From Actinopolymorpha alba DSM 45243 (GTDB taxonomy: Bacteria; Actinomycetota; Actinomycetes; Propionibacteriales; Actinopolymorphaceae), in contig NZ_KB892798.1 in the NCBI RefSeq assembly GCF_000373925.1, positions 1 to 36,399 of the forward strand: a DNA stretch of 36,399 nucleotides, given 5' to 3'. This document shows positions 15,444 to 23,580 of this stretch, piece after piece; positions within the stretch are counted from its first letter, which is position 1, and every line of letters starts with the position of its first letter. The notes under the pieces were generated by a model. That model ran no database searches. It was not told the origin of the DNA and saw nothing but the letters and a program-made list of their open reading frames with translations. A program made the position numbers and the translations under genes.

Positions 15444-18050
15444 GTGCGTGCAATCCGTCGCTTCACAGTCCGCCCGGCGCTGCCGGAGCCCCTGGCCCCG
15501 CTCGGCGATCTCGTCATGAACCTCCGCTGGTCCTGGCATCCACCCACGCAGGATGTCTTCGCGGCGGCCGACCCGCAGTTGTGGGAGGCCACTGGCCAGG
15601 ACCCGGTACGCCTCCTGGGCGAGGTCAAGGGGGAACGCCTCGCGCAGCTGAGCACGGACGAGGGCTTCCTCGCCGCGCTGGACGCCGCCGCCGCCGACCT
15701 TCGGGCCTACCTGACGCAGGACAGGTGGTACCAATCGCTCGGGCCTGACGCGCCGCGCCAGATCGCGTACTTCTCGCCGGAGTTCGGGATCACCGCCGTA
15801 CTCCCGCAGTACTCCGGCGGCCTCGGCATCCTTGCCGGCGACCACCTCAAGGCGGCCAGCGACGTCGGCGCCCCGCTCATCGGCGTCGGGCTGCTCTACC
15901 GCCACGGCTACTTCCGCCAGTCGCTGTCGCCGGACGGCTGGCAGCAGGAGCGCTACCCGATCGTCGACCCGCAGGCCATGCCGCTCACCCTGCTCCGCGA
16001 GGCCGACGGCACGCCGGCCCGGGTGGTCGTCAACCTGCCCGCCGGCCGCAGGCTGGCCGCCCAGATCTGGGTCGCGCAGGTCGGCCGGGTGCCGCTGCTG
16101 CTGCTCGACTCGGGCATCGAGGACAACGCCCCCGCCGAGCGCGATGTCACCGACCGGCTGTACGGCGGCGGCACCGAGCACCGCCTGCTCCAGGAGCTGC
16201 TGCTCGGCATCGGCGGCGTACGCGCGCTTCGGGTGTACGCCCGGATCACCGGCGCTCCCGCTCCTGAGGTGTTCCACACCAACGAGGGTCATGCGGGCTT
16301 CCTCGGCCTGGAGCGCATCCGGGAGTACGTCGAGGAGCACGGTCTCGACTTCGACTCGGCCCTGGAGATCACCCGGGCCGGCACCGTCTTCACCACCCAC
16401 ACGCCGGTCCCGGCCGGTATCGACCGGTTCAGCCGTGAGCTGGTCGAGCAGCACTTCGGCCGGGAGAACAGCTGGGACGGCGTTCCGATCGAGCGGATCC
16501 TCGCGCTCGGCGCCGAAGACTACGAAGGCGGCGACCCGGGCCTTTTCAACATGGCGGTCATGGGGCTCCGTCTCGGTCAGCGCGCGAACGGCGTGAGCGC
16601 CCTGCACGGCGAGGTCAGCCGGGGCATGTTCGCCGGACTGTGGCCGGGCTTCGACGCGAGCGAGGTGCCGATCACCTCCGTCACCAACGGCGTCCACGCG
16701 CCGACCTGGGTGGCCCGGGAGATGGGCGAGCTGGAGGCGAGCGAGCCGAGCGACCACGAGCGCGGGGCGCACGCGCTCGGCGAATGGGACGTCGCCGATC
16801 GGATCCCCGAGTCGGCGCTCTGGTCGACGAAGCGGAAGCTGCGCGCCCGGCTGGTGGACTTCGCGCGGGGTCGGCTGCGTGAGGCGTGGCTCGCCCGCGG
16901 TGCCTCCGAGGCCGAGCTCGGCTGGATCGACAGCGCGCTCGACCCCGACATCCTGACGATCGGCTTCGCCCGCCGGGTCCCGTCGTACAAACGACTCACC
17001 CTCATGCTCGGGGATCGGGAGCGGCTCAAGCGCCTGCTGCTCGACCCGGAGCGGCCGATGCAGATCGTGATCGCCGGCAAGTCCCACCCGGCTGACGACG
17101 GTGGCAAGAAGCTCATCCAGGAGATCGTCTGGTTCGCCGACGACCCGGAGGTGCGCCACCGGATCGTGTTCCTGCCCGACTACGACATGGCGCTCGCGGC
17201 TCCGCTCGTCGCCGGGTGCGACGTCTGGCTCAACAACCCCCTCCGGCCGTACGAAGCGTGTGGCACGTCGGGGATGAAGGCCGCGCTCAACGGCGGACTC
17301 AACGTCTCGATCCGCGACGGCTGGTGGGACGAGTGGTTCGACGGCGAGAACGGCTGGGCGATCCCGTCCGCCGACGGCGTGGCCGACCCGCACCGTCGCG
17401 ACGACCTCGAGGCCAACGCGCTGTACGAGCTCTTCGAGGACCAGGTGACCAAGCGGTTCTACGACCGCGACGAAGCCGGTCTGCCCCGCCGCTGGCTGGA
17501 AATGGTGCGGCACACCCTGAAGTCGCTCGGGCCGAAGGTGCTGGCCAGCCGGATGTTCGGCGACTACGTACGCGAGCTCTACACGCCGGCCGCGGCGGGT
17601 TCGCGGGCTCTGAACTCCTCCTTCGAGGGGGCCCGCCAGCTGGCGGCGTGGAAGCGGCGGGTCCGTGAGGAATGGCACGGCGTCCGGGTCGACCACGTGG
17701 AGTCCACCGGCGCCGGTGACGGTGCGCAGGTGGGCGGCGCCGCGGCGCTGCGGGTCTTCGTGAGCCTCGGTGCGCTGTCGCCGGCGGACGTCGACGTGCA
17801 GGTGCTGCACGGCCGGGTGGATGACTCCGACCAGCTCCGCGACCCGAGCGTGGTGTCGCTGGTCTCGGCCGAGGCGTACGAAGCCGGGCGGTACCGCTAC
17901 GAGGGCGAGGTGCGGTTCGATCGCACGGGTCCCGTCGGCTACACCGTCCGGATCCTGCCGAAGAATCCCCACCTGGCGGCACGCGCAGAGCTGGGTCTGG
18001 TCGCCTGGCCGCCAGCGCCGCAGGCCATGATCAACGGCGATTTGCGCTGA
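15444..18050 (+). CDS. glgP: Alpha-glucan phosphorylase GlgP (actinobacterial type with DUF3417)
   Basis: PLP-dependent phosphorolysis of alpha-1,4-glucan to glucose 1-phosphate; in Actinobacteria of this type maltose-1-phosphate-derived glucan is the substrate. The 868-residue protein begins with the DUF3417 module (about 10-115: PLGDLVMNLRWSWHPPTQDV), followed by the GT35 catalytic domains: YFSPEFGITAVLPQYSGGLG, GDHLKAASD, FHTNEGHAGFL, and the PLP-binding region ACGTSGMKAALNGGLN with Lys612. The C-terminal 100 residues form a beta-rich extra domain. The start is GTG 15444 with only a weak ribosome binding site. A strong terminator follows 12 bases after the stop. It is divergent from the glgE operon. 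Confidence 0.94.
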   Translation: MRAIRRFTVRPALPEPLAPLGDLVMNLRWSWHPPTQDVFAAADPQLWEATGQDPVRLLGEVKGERLAQLSTDEGFLAALDAAAADLRAYLTQDRWYQSLGPDAPRQIAYFSPEFGITAVLPQYSGGLGILAGDHLKAASDVGAPLIGVGLLYRHGYFRQSLSPDGWQQERYPIVDPQAMPLTLLREADGTPARVVVNLPAGRRLAAQIWVAQVGRVPLLLLDSGIEDNAPAERDVTDRLYGGGTEHRLLQELLLGIGGVRALRVYARITGAPAPEVFHTNEGHAGFLGLERIREYVEEHGLDFDSALEITRAGTVFTTHTPVPAGIDRFSRELVEQHFGRENSWDGVPIERILALGAEDYEGGDPGLFNMAVMGLRLGQRANGVSALHGEVSRGMFAGLWPGFDASEVPITSVTNGVHAPTWVAREMGELEASEPSDHERGAHALGEWDVADRIPESALWSTKRKLRARLVDFARGRLREAWLARGASEAELGWIDSALDPDILTIGFARRVPSYKRLTLMLGDRERLKRLLLDPERPMQIVIAGKSHPADDGGKKLIQEIVWFADDPEVRHRIVFLPDYDMALAAPLVAGCDVWLNNPLRPYEACGTSGMKAALNGGLNVSIRDGWWDEWFDGENGWAIPSADGVADPHRRDDLEANALYELFEDQVTKRFYDRDEAGLPRRWLEMVRHTLKSLGPKVLASRMFGDYVRELYTPAAAGSRALNSSFEGARQLAAWKRRVREEWHGVRVDHVESTGAGDGAQVGGAAALRVFVSLGALSPADVDVQVLHGRVDDSDQLRDPSVVSLVSAEAYEAGRYRYEGEVRFDRTGPVGYTVRILPKNPHLAARAELGLVAWPPAPQAMINGDLR

Positions 18051-18062
18051 CGGATGTCCACG

Positions 18063-18097
18063 GACGCTGCCCGCACCTCCTCGGTGCGGGCAGCGTC
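18063..18097. terminator. Bidirectional hairpin terminator
   Basis: A 15-bp perfect inverted repeat (GACGCTGCCCGCACC with its complement) closes a 5-base loop, 12 bases after the glgP stop and 36 bases before the stop of the convergent gene. There is no long T-run on either side, as is common in high-GC genomes. Confidence 0.75.
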
Positions 18098-18133
18098 GTT
18101 GTTGGGCGTCACCGAGCGGAAGTTCGCGTTGGA

Positions 18134-18781
18134 CTACATCCCGGCCACATTCGCAGCTTCCTTCGCCAGGTGGGCGACCTGGGCCGTGCTCACATCGTCG
18201 GCGACGTCGATGACGCCGACCCGGGCACCCACGGAGAAGACGACGTATCCACCGGCGGCCGCATCGGAGTCGTACGCGGGGAAGTAGACGACCTCTCGAC
18301 TCGAGTTCGACTGCACGGTGACCGGGTCGCCGTATCCGAAGTCACCCCCGGCGACTGCGGCACATTCGTTGACCAGCGACACGATCTCGTCCGCCGTGGC
18401 TCTCGCCTCGCGTGTGGACCGCGTCTGGGCCAGCTGTTCGACGACGTACGGACCATCGACTCCGACGAGCTTCGAGCCGATCCTCTTCACGCCTCGGCGC
18501 GGCAGGACGTCGGTGAATGTGGTTTCACCCGTGCACGGGCCCAGGGTCTGCGCCTGGTCCGGGTCAACTCGGGTGAACGAGTGTCCGGTCACGTCGAAGT
18601 AGAGGCGTTCGCGGATGACGTTCTCCTCGGAGAGAGCGTCCTGCGGCGTTTGCGCGGTCGAGGGCAGCGACTGGGCGCCCGTCTCGCGGTGGTCGTTCGT
18701 GGCCTGGGCGGCGGCGGCACCTCCACCGACGCCGGTGACCACAGCGGTGAGCACGGCGATAGCCGCATGGGTGAGCTTCAT
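18134..18781 (-). CDS. Secreted protein resembling a PknH-type extracellular sensor domain
   Basis: A 215-residue protein with a cleavable signal peptide (MKLTHAAIAVLTAVVTGVGG, cleavage near AAAAQA) and no later membrane segment. ATG 18781 is chosen because GGGGGA lies six bases upstream; an open frame extends further but lacks a ribosome binding site. The mature part has two cysteines (GPCTGE, VNECAAV) about 65 residues apart, a helix rich in Arg/Ala (TRSTREARATADEIVSLVNE), and a C-terminal strand/helix pattern (YVVFSVGARVGVIDV, AQVAHLAKEAANVAG) that recalls the PknH_C-type sensor domains of actinobacterial kinases and secreted proteins. The resemblance is by eye. It is 98 bases downstream of the ECF sigma gene in the same direction, so possibly co-transcribed. 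Confidence 0.6.
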   Translation of the reverse strand: MKLTHAAIAVLTAVVTGVGGGAAAAQATNDHRETGAQSLPSTAQTPQDALSEENVIRERLYFDVTGHSFTRVDPDQAQTLGPCTGETTFTDVLPRRGVKRIGSKLVGVDGPYVVEQLAQTRSTREARATADEIVSLVNECAAVAGGDFGYGDPVTVQSNSSREVVYFPAYDSDAAAGGYVVFSVGARVGVIDVADDVSTAQVAHLAKEAANVAGM

Positions 18782-18879
18782 GTCATTCCCCCGGGGGAGT
18801 CGGGCGGTCCATTTCCGCCGTTCACTCATCCCGATGCGCGCGCAACACATTTCGTTGGCGCCCAGGGTGTGTGAGCGGG

Positions 18880-19437
18880 TCAGAGCTTGGTCATCAGCGC
18901 GGATCGCATGAACTTCCGTGCCACGTGGATGCGGTCGCGGACCGTGGCGAGCGAGGTGCCAGTGATCACGGCGATCTCGTCGTAGGACAGCGAACCGAGG
19001 TCCCGCAGCACGAAAGGCTCCACGACCTGAGGCTTGATCCGCTCGAGTTCGGCAAGCGCCTCCATCAGGTCAAGCCGAGTTCCGGCCACCACGCTCGTGG
19101 TGCGCGGGTCGGCCGTCTCGGGAAGCTCGGCGGCGCCGCTCTCGACCGCACGTCGACGCAGCCGTCGGTAGGTCATCCGGGCACTGTTCGAGGCGATCAC
19201 AGTGACCCAGCCCTCGAACGAGCCACTGCCGGTGTAGCCGCTGAGATTCTGCGCGATCGCGAGCAGCGCGTCCTGGGCAGCCTCCTCGGCATCGTCGATG
19301 TGGGGCAGGAAGCGTGAGCAGCGCCGAACGAGCAGCGGACGGATGACGCCCAGCAGTTCCTCGAGCGCATCCCGGTCGCCCGAACGGGCGCGCGCCACCA
19401 GGTCGGGGTGCGACATAGGGTCTGAGAAGGGGCTCAT
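18880..19437 (-). CDS. ECF-type RNA polymerase sigma factor, divergent from a Ser/Thr kinase
   Basis: A 185-residue sigma-70 family protein reduced to regions 2 and 4: region 2 at about 25-95 (DDAEEAAQDALLAIAQNL, GSFEGWVTVIASNSARMTYR) and region 4 at about 130-180 (VVEPFVLRDLGSLSYDEIA, GTSLATVRDRIHVARKFMR). It directs RNA polymerase to its own promoter set. ATG 19437 follows AAAGGA at seven bases; an internal ATG at 19416 is possible. No anti-sigma gene adjoins; the divergent neighbour is a Ser/Thr kinase and the downstream gene a secreted protein. This recalls ECF factors controlled by phosphorylation rather than by an anti-sigma protein. The start codons of this gene and the kinase are only 16 bases apart. 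Confidence 0.85.
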   Translation of the reverse strand: MSPFSDPMSHPDLVARARSGDRDALEELLGVIRPLLVRRCSRFLPHIDDAEEAAQDALLAIAQNLSGYTGSGSFEGWVTVIASNSARMTYRRLRRRAVESGAAELPETADPRTTSVVAGTRLDLMEALAELERIKPQVVEPFVLRDLGSLSYDEIAVITGTSLATVRDRIHVARKFMRSALMTKL

Positions 19438-19453
19438 AGGACAATCCTTTCCC

Positions 19454-20371
19454 ATGAGGCAGGTCGGGCGGTACCGCATGCGGCGCGTGCTCGGCTCCGG
19501 CGCGTTCGCGACAGTGTGGCTGGCCGAGGATCCAGCCCTCGAAGCGCACGTCGCGATCAAGGTGCTCGCCGAGAACTGGGCGAACAACGCAGACGTGCGG
19601 GAGCGCTTCCTGGCGGAGGCGCGGCTGCTGCGCCGCGTCGACGACCCCCGCCTGGTGCGGGTCTTCGACGTCGGAGTGAGCGACGACGACGAAGCGCGCC
19701 CCTACTTCGTGATGGAGTACATCCCCGGCGGCACGCTCGACGACAGGATCAGCTCGCTGAGCACGCGGGAGGCGCTGGCGTACGGCGTGGCGGCCGCCGA
19801 AGCCGTCCAGGTGCTCCATGACGCCGGCGTTGTCCATCGCGACGTGAAACCGAGCAATCTGCTGATCGACGACCGCAGCACGCCGCCTCGGCTCCTGATC
19901 TCGGATCTGGGGAGCGCCAAGGTGCTCGCCGAGTCCTCCGGCTTCACGGTCACGACCGGCACCCCGATCTACATGGCCCCCGAGCAGATCCACCAGACCG
20001 ACGGCTTCGACGGCCGAGCCGACGTCTACGCCGTGGCCGCCGTCACCTATCACCTGCTCAACGGGCAGCCGGCTTTCCAGGACCACACCGCGGCAGCGGT
20101 GCGGGACCGCCGGACCGACAGCAGGCCGCCGCCCCTGGCGGCACGCCTGGGCCAGCCCGCAGCGCTCGACCGACTCCTCACCCGCTCGCTGAGCTGGAAC
20201 CCGGCGAAACGTCCGGCCACCGCGGCGGACTTCGCCCGGGAACTCGAGCGCTTCCTGACCGGGGACCCGCACCGGCCGGGACGCGAGGTGCCGACCGTGC
20301 CGACGCTGGTCTTCTGTGTCGTCCTTGCCGCGGTGCTGTTCGCCGTCACCTACCTGTGGTTGTCTCGGTGA
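19454..20371 (+). CDS. Tail-anchored Ser/Thr protein kinase without a sensor domain
   Basis: A 305-residue Hanks-type kinase. Visible motifs: Gly-rich loop GSGAFATVW, Lys36 in AIKVL, catalytic HRDVKPSN (Asp130, Lys132, Asn135), metal-binding DLG at 151-153 instead of DFG, and APEQI in the P+1 loop. It ends with a single hydrophobic segment (about 281-302) and three residues outside, so it lacks the PASTA, PknH or other extracellular sensor typical of actinobacterial kinases. The ATG at 19454 lacks a Shine-Dalgarno sequence and may give a leaderless transcript; starts further upstream would run into the divergent sigma gene. DLG in place of DFG is found in many active bacterial kinases. A partnership with the divergent ECF factor is inferred from position. 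Confidence 0.88.
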   Translation: MRQVGRYRMRRVLGSGAFATVWLAEDPALEAHVAIKVLAENWANNADVRERFLAEARLLRRVDDPRLVRVFDVGVSDDDEARPYFVMEYIPGGTLDDRISSLSTREALAYGVAAAEAVQVLHDAGVVHRDVKPSNLLIDDRSTPPRLLISDLGSAKVLAESSGFTVTTGTPIYMAPEQIHQTDGFDGRADVYAVAAVTYHLLNGQPAFQDHTAAAVRDRRTDSRPPPLAARLGQPAALDRLLTRSLSWNPAKRPATAADFARELERFLTGDPHRPGREVPTVPTLVFCVVLAAVLFAVTYLWLSR

Positions 20372-20446
20372 TCGAGCGACGCGTGCGTGCCCGTGGTCCG
20401 GCCGGCGTACCACCGACCCCCGCCGCCCCTACCGTGGGACACCTGC

Positions 20447-21574
20447 CTAGCCGCGGCGGCAGATCCGGCAGGTGCCGCGGCGCCGGTAGTAGTAGGCGAG
20501 CGTCGCCGCCGCGAGGGCGCCACCCCACAGCGGCCACAGGAGTTCGGGGCCCATGGTGGCCCACCAGTCGTGCGCGAACTCCGGTACGGACATCAGCCGG
20601 TAGTACTCCAGGCCGGCCGAGGTGACGATGATCGAGACGAACGACGCGGGCACGATGGCCAGGGCTGGGGGGACCCGGCGGCCGGCTTTGAACCACAGCC
20701 AGCGCGGGTAGACCTCGCCCCACCGCTGGACCAGGCCGAGGGTGAGGATCGCGCCGCCGATGCCCAGCGTGGCGAGCGCCGCACCAGCCCACCACATTCC
20801 CTCGGCCTTGCCCTCCTGGTAGAACTCCTCGCTGATTCCGAGCGGGATGCCGAGTGCCCAAGCCCAGCGGGTCGCGGCGTAGATGAGGGGTACGACCACC
20901 GCCACTCCGACAGCCCAGCGTCCCCATCGGGCCGCGCTGGCCGGAGTGGTCCAGCTGCGAGTGCCGTGGCTGGACCGGCCGCAGGTCCCGCAGGCGTACC
21001 GAAACCGCCGGGCGTACGCCACGGCCACCCCCGCCCACAGCACTCCGCCGGCGACGGAACTGGCCTGATGGGCCAGGGTGACCAGGCCGATGTCCGCGAT
21101 GTCGGGCATCGAAGAGCCGGTCACAAGCGTGTAGATGCCGACGCCGGCGAAAATGGGGACGTACGCGAGGAGCATGAGCAGCCGCCGGTCCGGAATGACG
21201 ACCAGCAGGGCGAGCGCACTGATCGCCGCGAAGCCGACCACGAGGACACGCAGCAGGCCGGGCCGCCGGGCGCCGACGCTGCGGGTGGACGGAGCACTCG
21301 CCAGGCCGACGATCGTGCCGACCAGCCCGAAGGCGGCGATCACGGGACCAGCCGTCGCGGGTCGGACCCCGCGGAGGATCGACTCGACCGCGGCCGGATC
21401 GTGGCCCGCTCCGAACGGAAACCCGGCACCCCCGAGCGTCCAGTACACCCCGAGAAGGGCGTAGAGGAGCGACCAGCCCGCGGCCGCGTACCCCACCCAT
21501 TCCGGCCAGCGCGCGAGAGTGGCGCTGCGCGCCGGGGTGGTGGCCGTCGGGGATGGCGTACGAGGGATTTCCAT
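20447..21574 (-). CDS. Polytopic membrane protein with CxxC motifs
   Basis: A 375-residue integral membrane protein with about nine or ten hydrophobic segments, for example WVGYAAAGWSLLYALLGVYW, VIAAFGLVGTIVGLA, LLMLLAYVPIFAGVGIYTLV and LLWPLWGGALAAATLAYYY. A cytoplasmic loop near the middle has CGTCGRSSHG, and the C-terminus ends CRICRRG; together they could make a four-cysteine zinc site. ATG 21574 is chosen over one 12 codons upstream by the hydrophilic start MEIPRTP. I do not recognise the family; similar proteins in Actinobacteria are annotated as hypothetical membrane proteins. It is convergent with the kinase gene and separated from the next leftward gene by a terminator. Confidence 0.75.
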   Translation of the reverse strand: MEIPRTPSPTATTPARSATLARWPEWVGYAAAGWSLLYALLGVYWTLGGAGFPFGAGHDPAAVESILRGVRPATAGPVIAAFGLVGTIVGLASAPSTRSVGARRPGLLRVLVVGFAAISALALLVVIPDRRLLMLLAYVPIFAGVGIYTLVTGSSMPDIADIGLVTLAHQASSVAGGVLWAGVAVAYARRFRYACGTCGRSSHGTRSWTTPASAARWGRWAVGVAVVVPLIYAATRWAWALGIPLGISEEFYQEGKAEGMWWAGAALATLGIGGAILTLGLVQRWGEVYPRWLWFKAGRRVPPALAIVPASFVSIIVTSAGLEYYRLMSVPEFAHDWWATMGPELLWPLWGGALAAATLAYYYRRRGTCRICRRG

Positions 21575-21630
21575 GCGTTCCAGACTCGCTGGGCGGCGAG
21601 TTCCGCACATCGGCTGATCGGTAGATGCGG

Positions 21631-21659
21631 ACGGCGGAGCGCATCGTGCGCTCCGCCGT
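21631..21659. terminator. Hairpin terminator between two leftward genes
   Basis: A 13-bp perfect inverted repeat (ACGGCGGAGCGCA and complement) around a 3-base loop lies 42 bases beyond the stop of the gene at 21701-22897 in its direction of transcription, and 56 bases before the start of the next leftward gene. Confidence 0.65.
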
Positions 21660-21700
21660 TTGGCAGAGGGGGTCGGCTCTGACGACCGTGCGCTGCCGCG

Positions 21701-22897
21701 CTATTGCCGGTCGATCATCGCCAGGTCGAGGAGCTGATAGCCGTCCTTGAGTTTGGTGTAGTAGAGGCGGTCGTCGACCAGCATTCGAAATCCGTCCGAC
21801 TCCGCCATCCGGCCTGCCTTACCAGTGTCGAAGTCGTGGATGACCGCGCTGTCTCGGTCATAGGCCAGGCCGAAACGATCAGCCGCCGGGCCGCGCTCTG
21901 TCATTTCGAGTCCGACGTGGCGGCGTTGGCTGCCGTCACGGCGCTGGATGAAGGTGCCATCAACTTGGCCTTGGCACCACCGCACCGCACAGGTCCACGC
22001 GCCATCGCGGTCCGTCGCGACGCGTTCTTCCCCAGTCTTGAGGTTTCGAAGTGTTCGGTGCACGATCGCGTCGGGTGGCGCGCCTGACCAGGATTCCCGC
22101 TTGGTGACCGGCGATCCCACCCATGGCCAGGCCACCAGGGCGAACTTCGTGGTGCCCGGGATCAGGGTGGCGTCGCCACCAGACAACGGTGCCTCGTAGA
22201 CGCCGCCACCACCCACCGACCAGACGACCTTCTGGTCGATGACCTGGATCTTTTCGACACCGGCTCCTTTAGAGAGTGTGGCGACGCGATGCGCCTCGCC
22301 GCCAGCCAGGGGTGCCGCCCAGAGCTCGATGCTGTGCTTGCGTCCGCTCGAGCGCCCCAACCACCAGGCCACGTGCCCCTCGCCGATGGTGAAGTTCGAG
22401 GCGAAGATCTTCGCGTCCGCCGGCGTAGAAATATCCGTGACCTTGCGGGCAGTCTTGGCGACGATGTCGTACGCCCACAGCTCCTTCGCCTTTTCGAAGC
22501 TGGACTGGGCCGAAACCAGCACCGTCTGGTCGTCGATCATGGTCTGCGGCTGGAACTTCCGGCCGTCGGGAAGTCGGTTCGGAATCGTGTGCACGGCCGC
22601 GGGCCACACCTTCTCGACCGGCTCAATGCCACCGGTGACCGCCTGACGGGCGGGCGGGCTGGCTGGCTGGCCGGCGGGTGCGAGCGTGGAGGTCACGCCG
22701 GATCCGCCAAGTAGGCCGAGCCCTACCGCCGATCCTGTCACCACCAGCGCGGTGGCGGCGGCGACCGCCGCGACTCTCGACCGACGCTTCCTCTTGTATC
22801 GCCGTTCGAGCTGGTCCAGGAAGCCAGGCTCGGGCATGGGTGCGCGACCGGCCGCCCTCTCCAGCGTCGTTACGAGTTCGTTCTCAAGCCTTCGCAT
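21701..22897 (-). CDS. Membrane-anchored putative anti-sigma protein with a beta-propeller-like domain
   Basis: A 398-residue type II membrane protein: a cytoplasmic part of about 40 residues (MRRLENELVTTLERAAGRAP, FLDQLERRYKRKRRSR), one transmembrane helix (about 43-66), a Pro/Ala linker and a large extracytoplasmic beta-rich domain with recurring blades (DGRKFQPQTMIDDQTVLVSA, GEGHVAWWLGRS, IQVIDQKVVWSVGG, GTTKFALVAWPWVG). Its ATG overlaps the 3' end of the ECF sigma gene by 14 bases, so the two are translationally coupled; that layout and topology suggest it holds the sigma factor at the membrane. The cytoplasmic part lacks the HxxxCxxC zinc motif of ZAS anti-sigma factors, so the role is inference. 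Terminator at 21631-21659. Confidence 0.75.
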   Translation of the reverse strand: MRRLENELVTTLERAAGRAPMPEPGFLDQLERRYKRKRRSRVAAVAAATALVVTGSAVGLGLLGGSGVTSTLAPAGQPASPPARQAVTGGIEPVEKVWPAAVHTIPNRLPDGRKFQPQTMIDDQTVLVSAQSSFEKAKELWAYDIVAKTARKVTDISTPADAKIFASNFTIGEGHVAWWLGRSSGRKHSIELWAAPLAGGEAHRVATLSKGAGVEKIQVIDQKVVWSVGGGGVYEAPLSGGDATLIPGTTKFALVAWPWVGSPVTKRESWSGAPPDAIVHRTLRNLKTGEERVATDRDGAWTCAVRWCQGQVDGTFIQRRDGSQRRHVGLEMTERGPAADRFGLAYDRDSAVIHDFDTGKAGRMAESDGFRMLVDDRLYYTKLKDGYQLLDLAMIDRQ

Positions 22898-23441
22898 CCT
22901 GAACGCTTCCTTCCGTCACACCCGCTCCGTGTCCTGTCTTCGCCGTGTCGTGCGCATCGGCCTGCGCGATTCGCGACCGCAGCTTCGCGAGCCCCCTCGC
23001 CGCCTGGCTTCGAACCGTGCCCCGGGAGATTCCCAGAACCCGCGCGATCTCCACGTCGCTGAGACATTCGTAGTAGCGCAGGACCAGCACCGCCCGTTGC
23101 CTGCGCGGCAGTCCGCGGAGTTCGTTCCAGAGCTGGTCTCTGGTTTCTGTCTCCGCCAACGAACTGTCGGTGTACGCACGGTCGGGTACCGCCGCCACGG
23201 ACTTCTCTCGCCGCCATCGCCGCCAGGCGCTGATGTGCAGCCGCGCCATGGTGGTCCGGACGAACGCTTCGGGATCTCGCTTGTTGTTGACCCGGCTCCA
23301 TGCCGTACGAAGCCGCACCAACGCTTCCTGCACGAGGTCGGCGGCGTCATGCTGACTCCCCGTCAACACGTAGCCGTAGCGGAGCAACGCCTGCACGCGT
23401 ACGGCCACGAACGTTTCGTAGTTCTCTGCCTCGTCATCCAC
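22884..23441 (-). CDS. ECF sigma factor of the actinobacterial SigE-family type
   Basis: A 185-residue sigma factor with region 2 (FVAVRVQALLRYGYVLTG, AADLVQEALVRLRTAWSRV, VRTTMARLHISAWRRWRR) and region 4 (LPRRQRAVLVLRYYECLS, VEIARVLGISRGTVRSQAAR). This is the pattern annotated as SigE-family ECF in Actinobacteria. GTG 23441 is chosen because GGAGGGG lies five bases upstream; the longer open frame starting at 23543 overlaps the terminator hairpin and has no ribosome binding site. The 3' end overlaps the membrane-anchored partner gene. No promoter motif was identified with confidence. Confidence 0.9.
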   Translation of the reverse strand: MDDEAENYETFVAVRVQALLRYGYVLTGSQHDAADLVQEALVRLRTAWSRVNNKRDPEAFVRTTMARLHISAWRRWRREKSVAAVPDRAYTDSSLAETETRDQLWNELRGLPRRQRAVLVLRYYECLSDVEIARVLGISRGTVRSQAARGLAKLRSRIAQADAHDTAKTGHGAGVTEGSVQDAKA

Positions 23442-23514
23442 AGCGTCCCCTCCTTTCACCCCCCAGACGAGGGCCCCCTGCCGAACTGTTGCACGGGAAA
23501 TATGGCCGCCGAAG

Positions 23515-23559
23515 ATCGTGAAGACCGCGAGGGCCCCCAGCACCCGCGGTCTTCACGAT
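23515..23559. terminator. Hairpin terminator after the M14 peptidase gene
   Basis: A 15-bp perfect inverted repeat (ATCGTGAAGACCGCG and complement) with a 15-base loop begins 21 bases beyond the stop of the leftward M14 gene and ends 73 bases before the start of the sigma gene. Confidence 0.7.
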
Positions 23560-23580
23560 GATTCCTCGCCGGATGACCGG

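Noticed and set aside
15429-17972. 847-codon open frame antisense to glgP
   Set aside because: Mirror of third-position G/C bias in glgP; no ribosome binding site or recognisable domain. The same holds for the long frames opposite treS, glgE, the kinase and the M14 gene.
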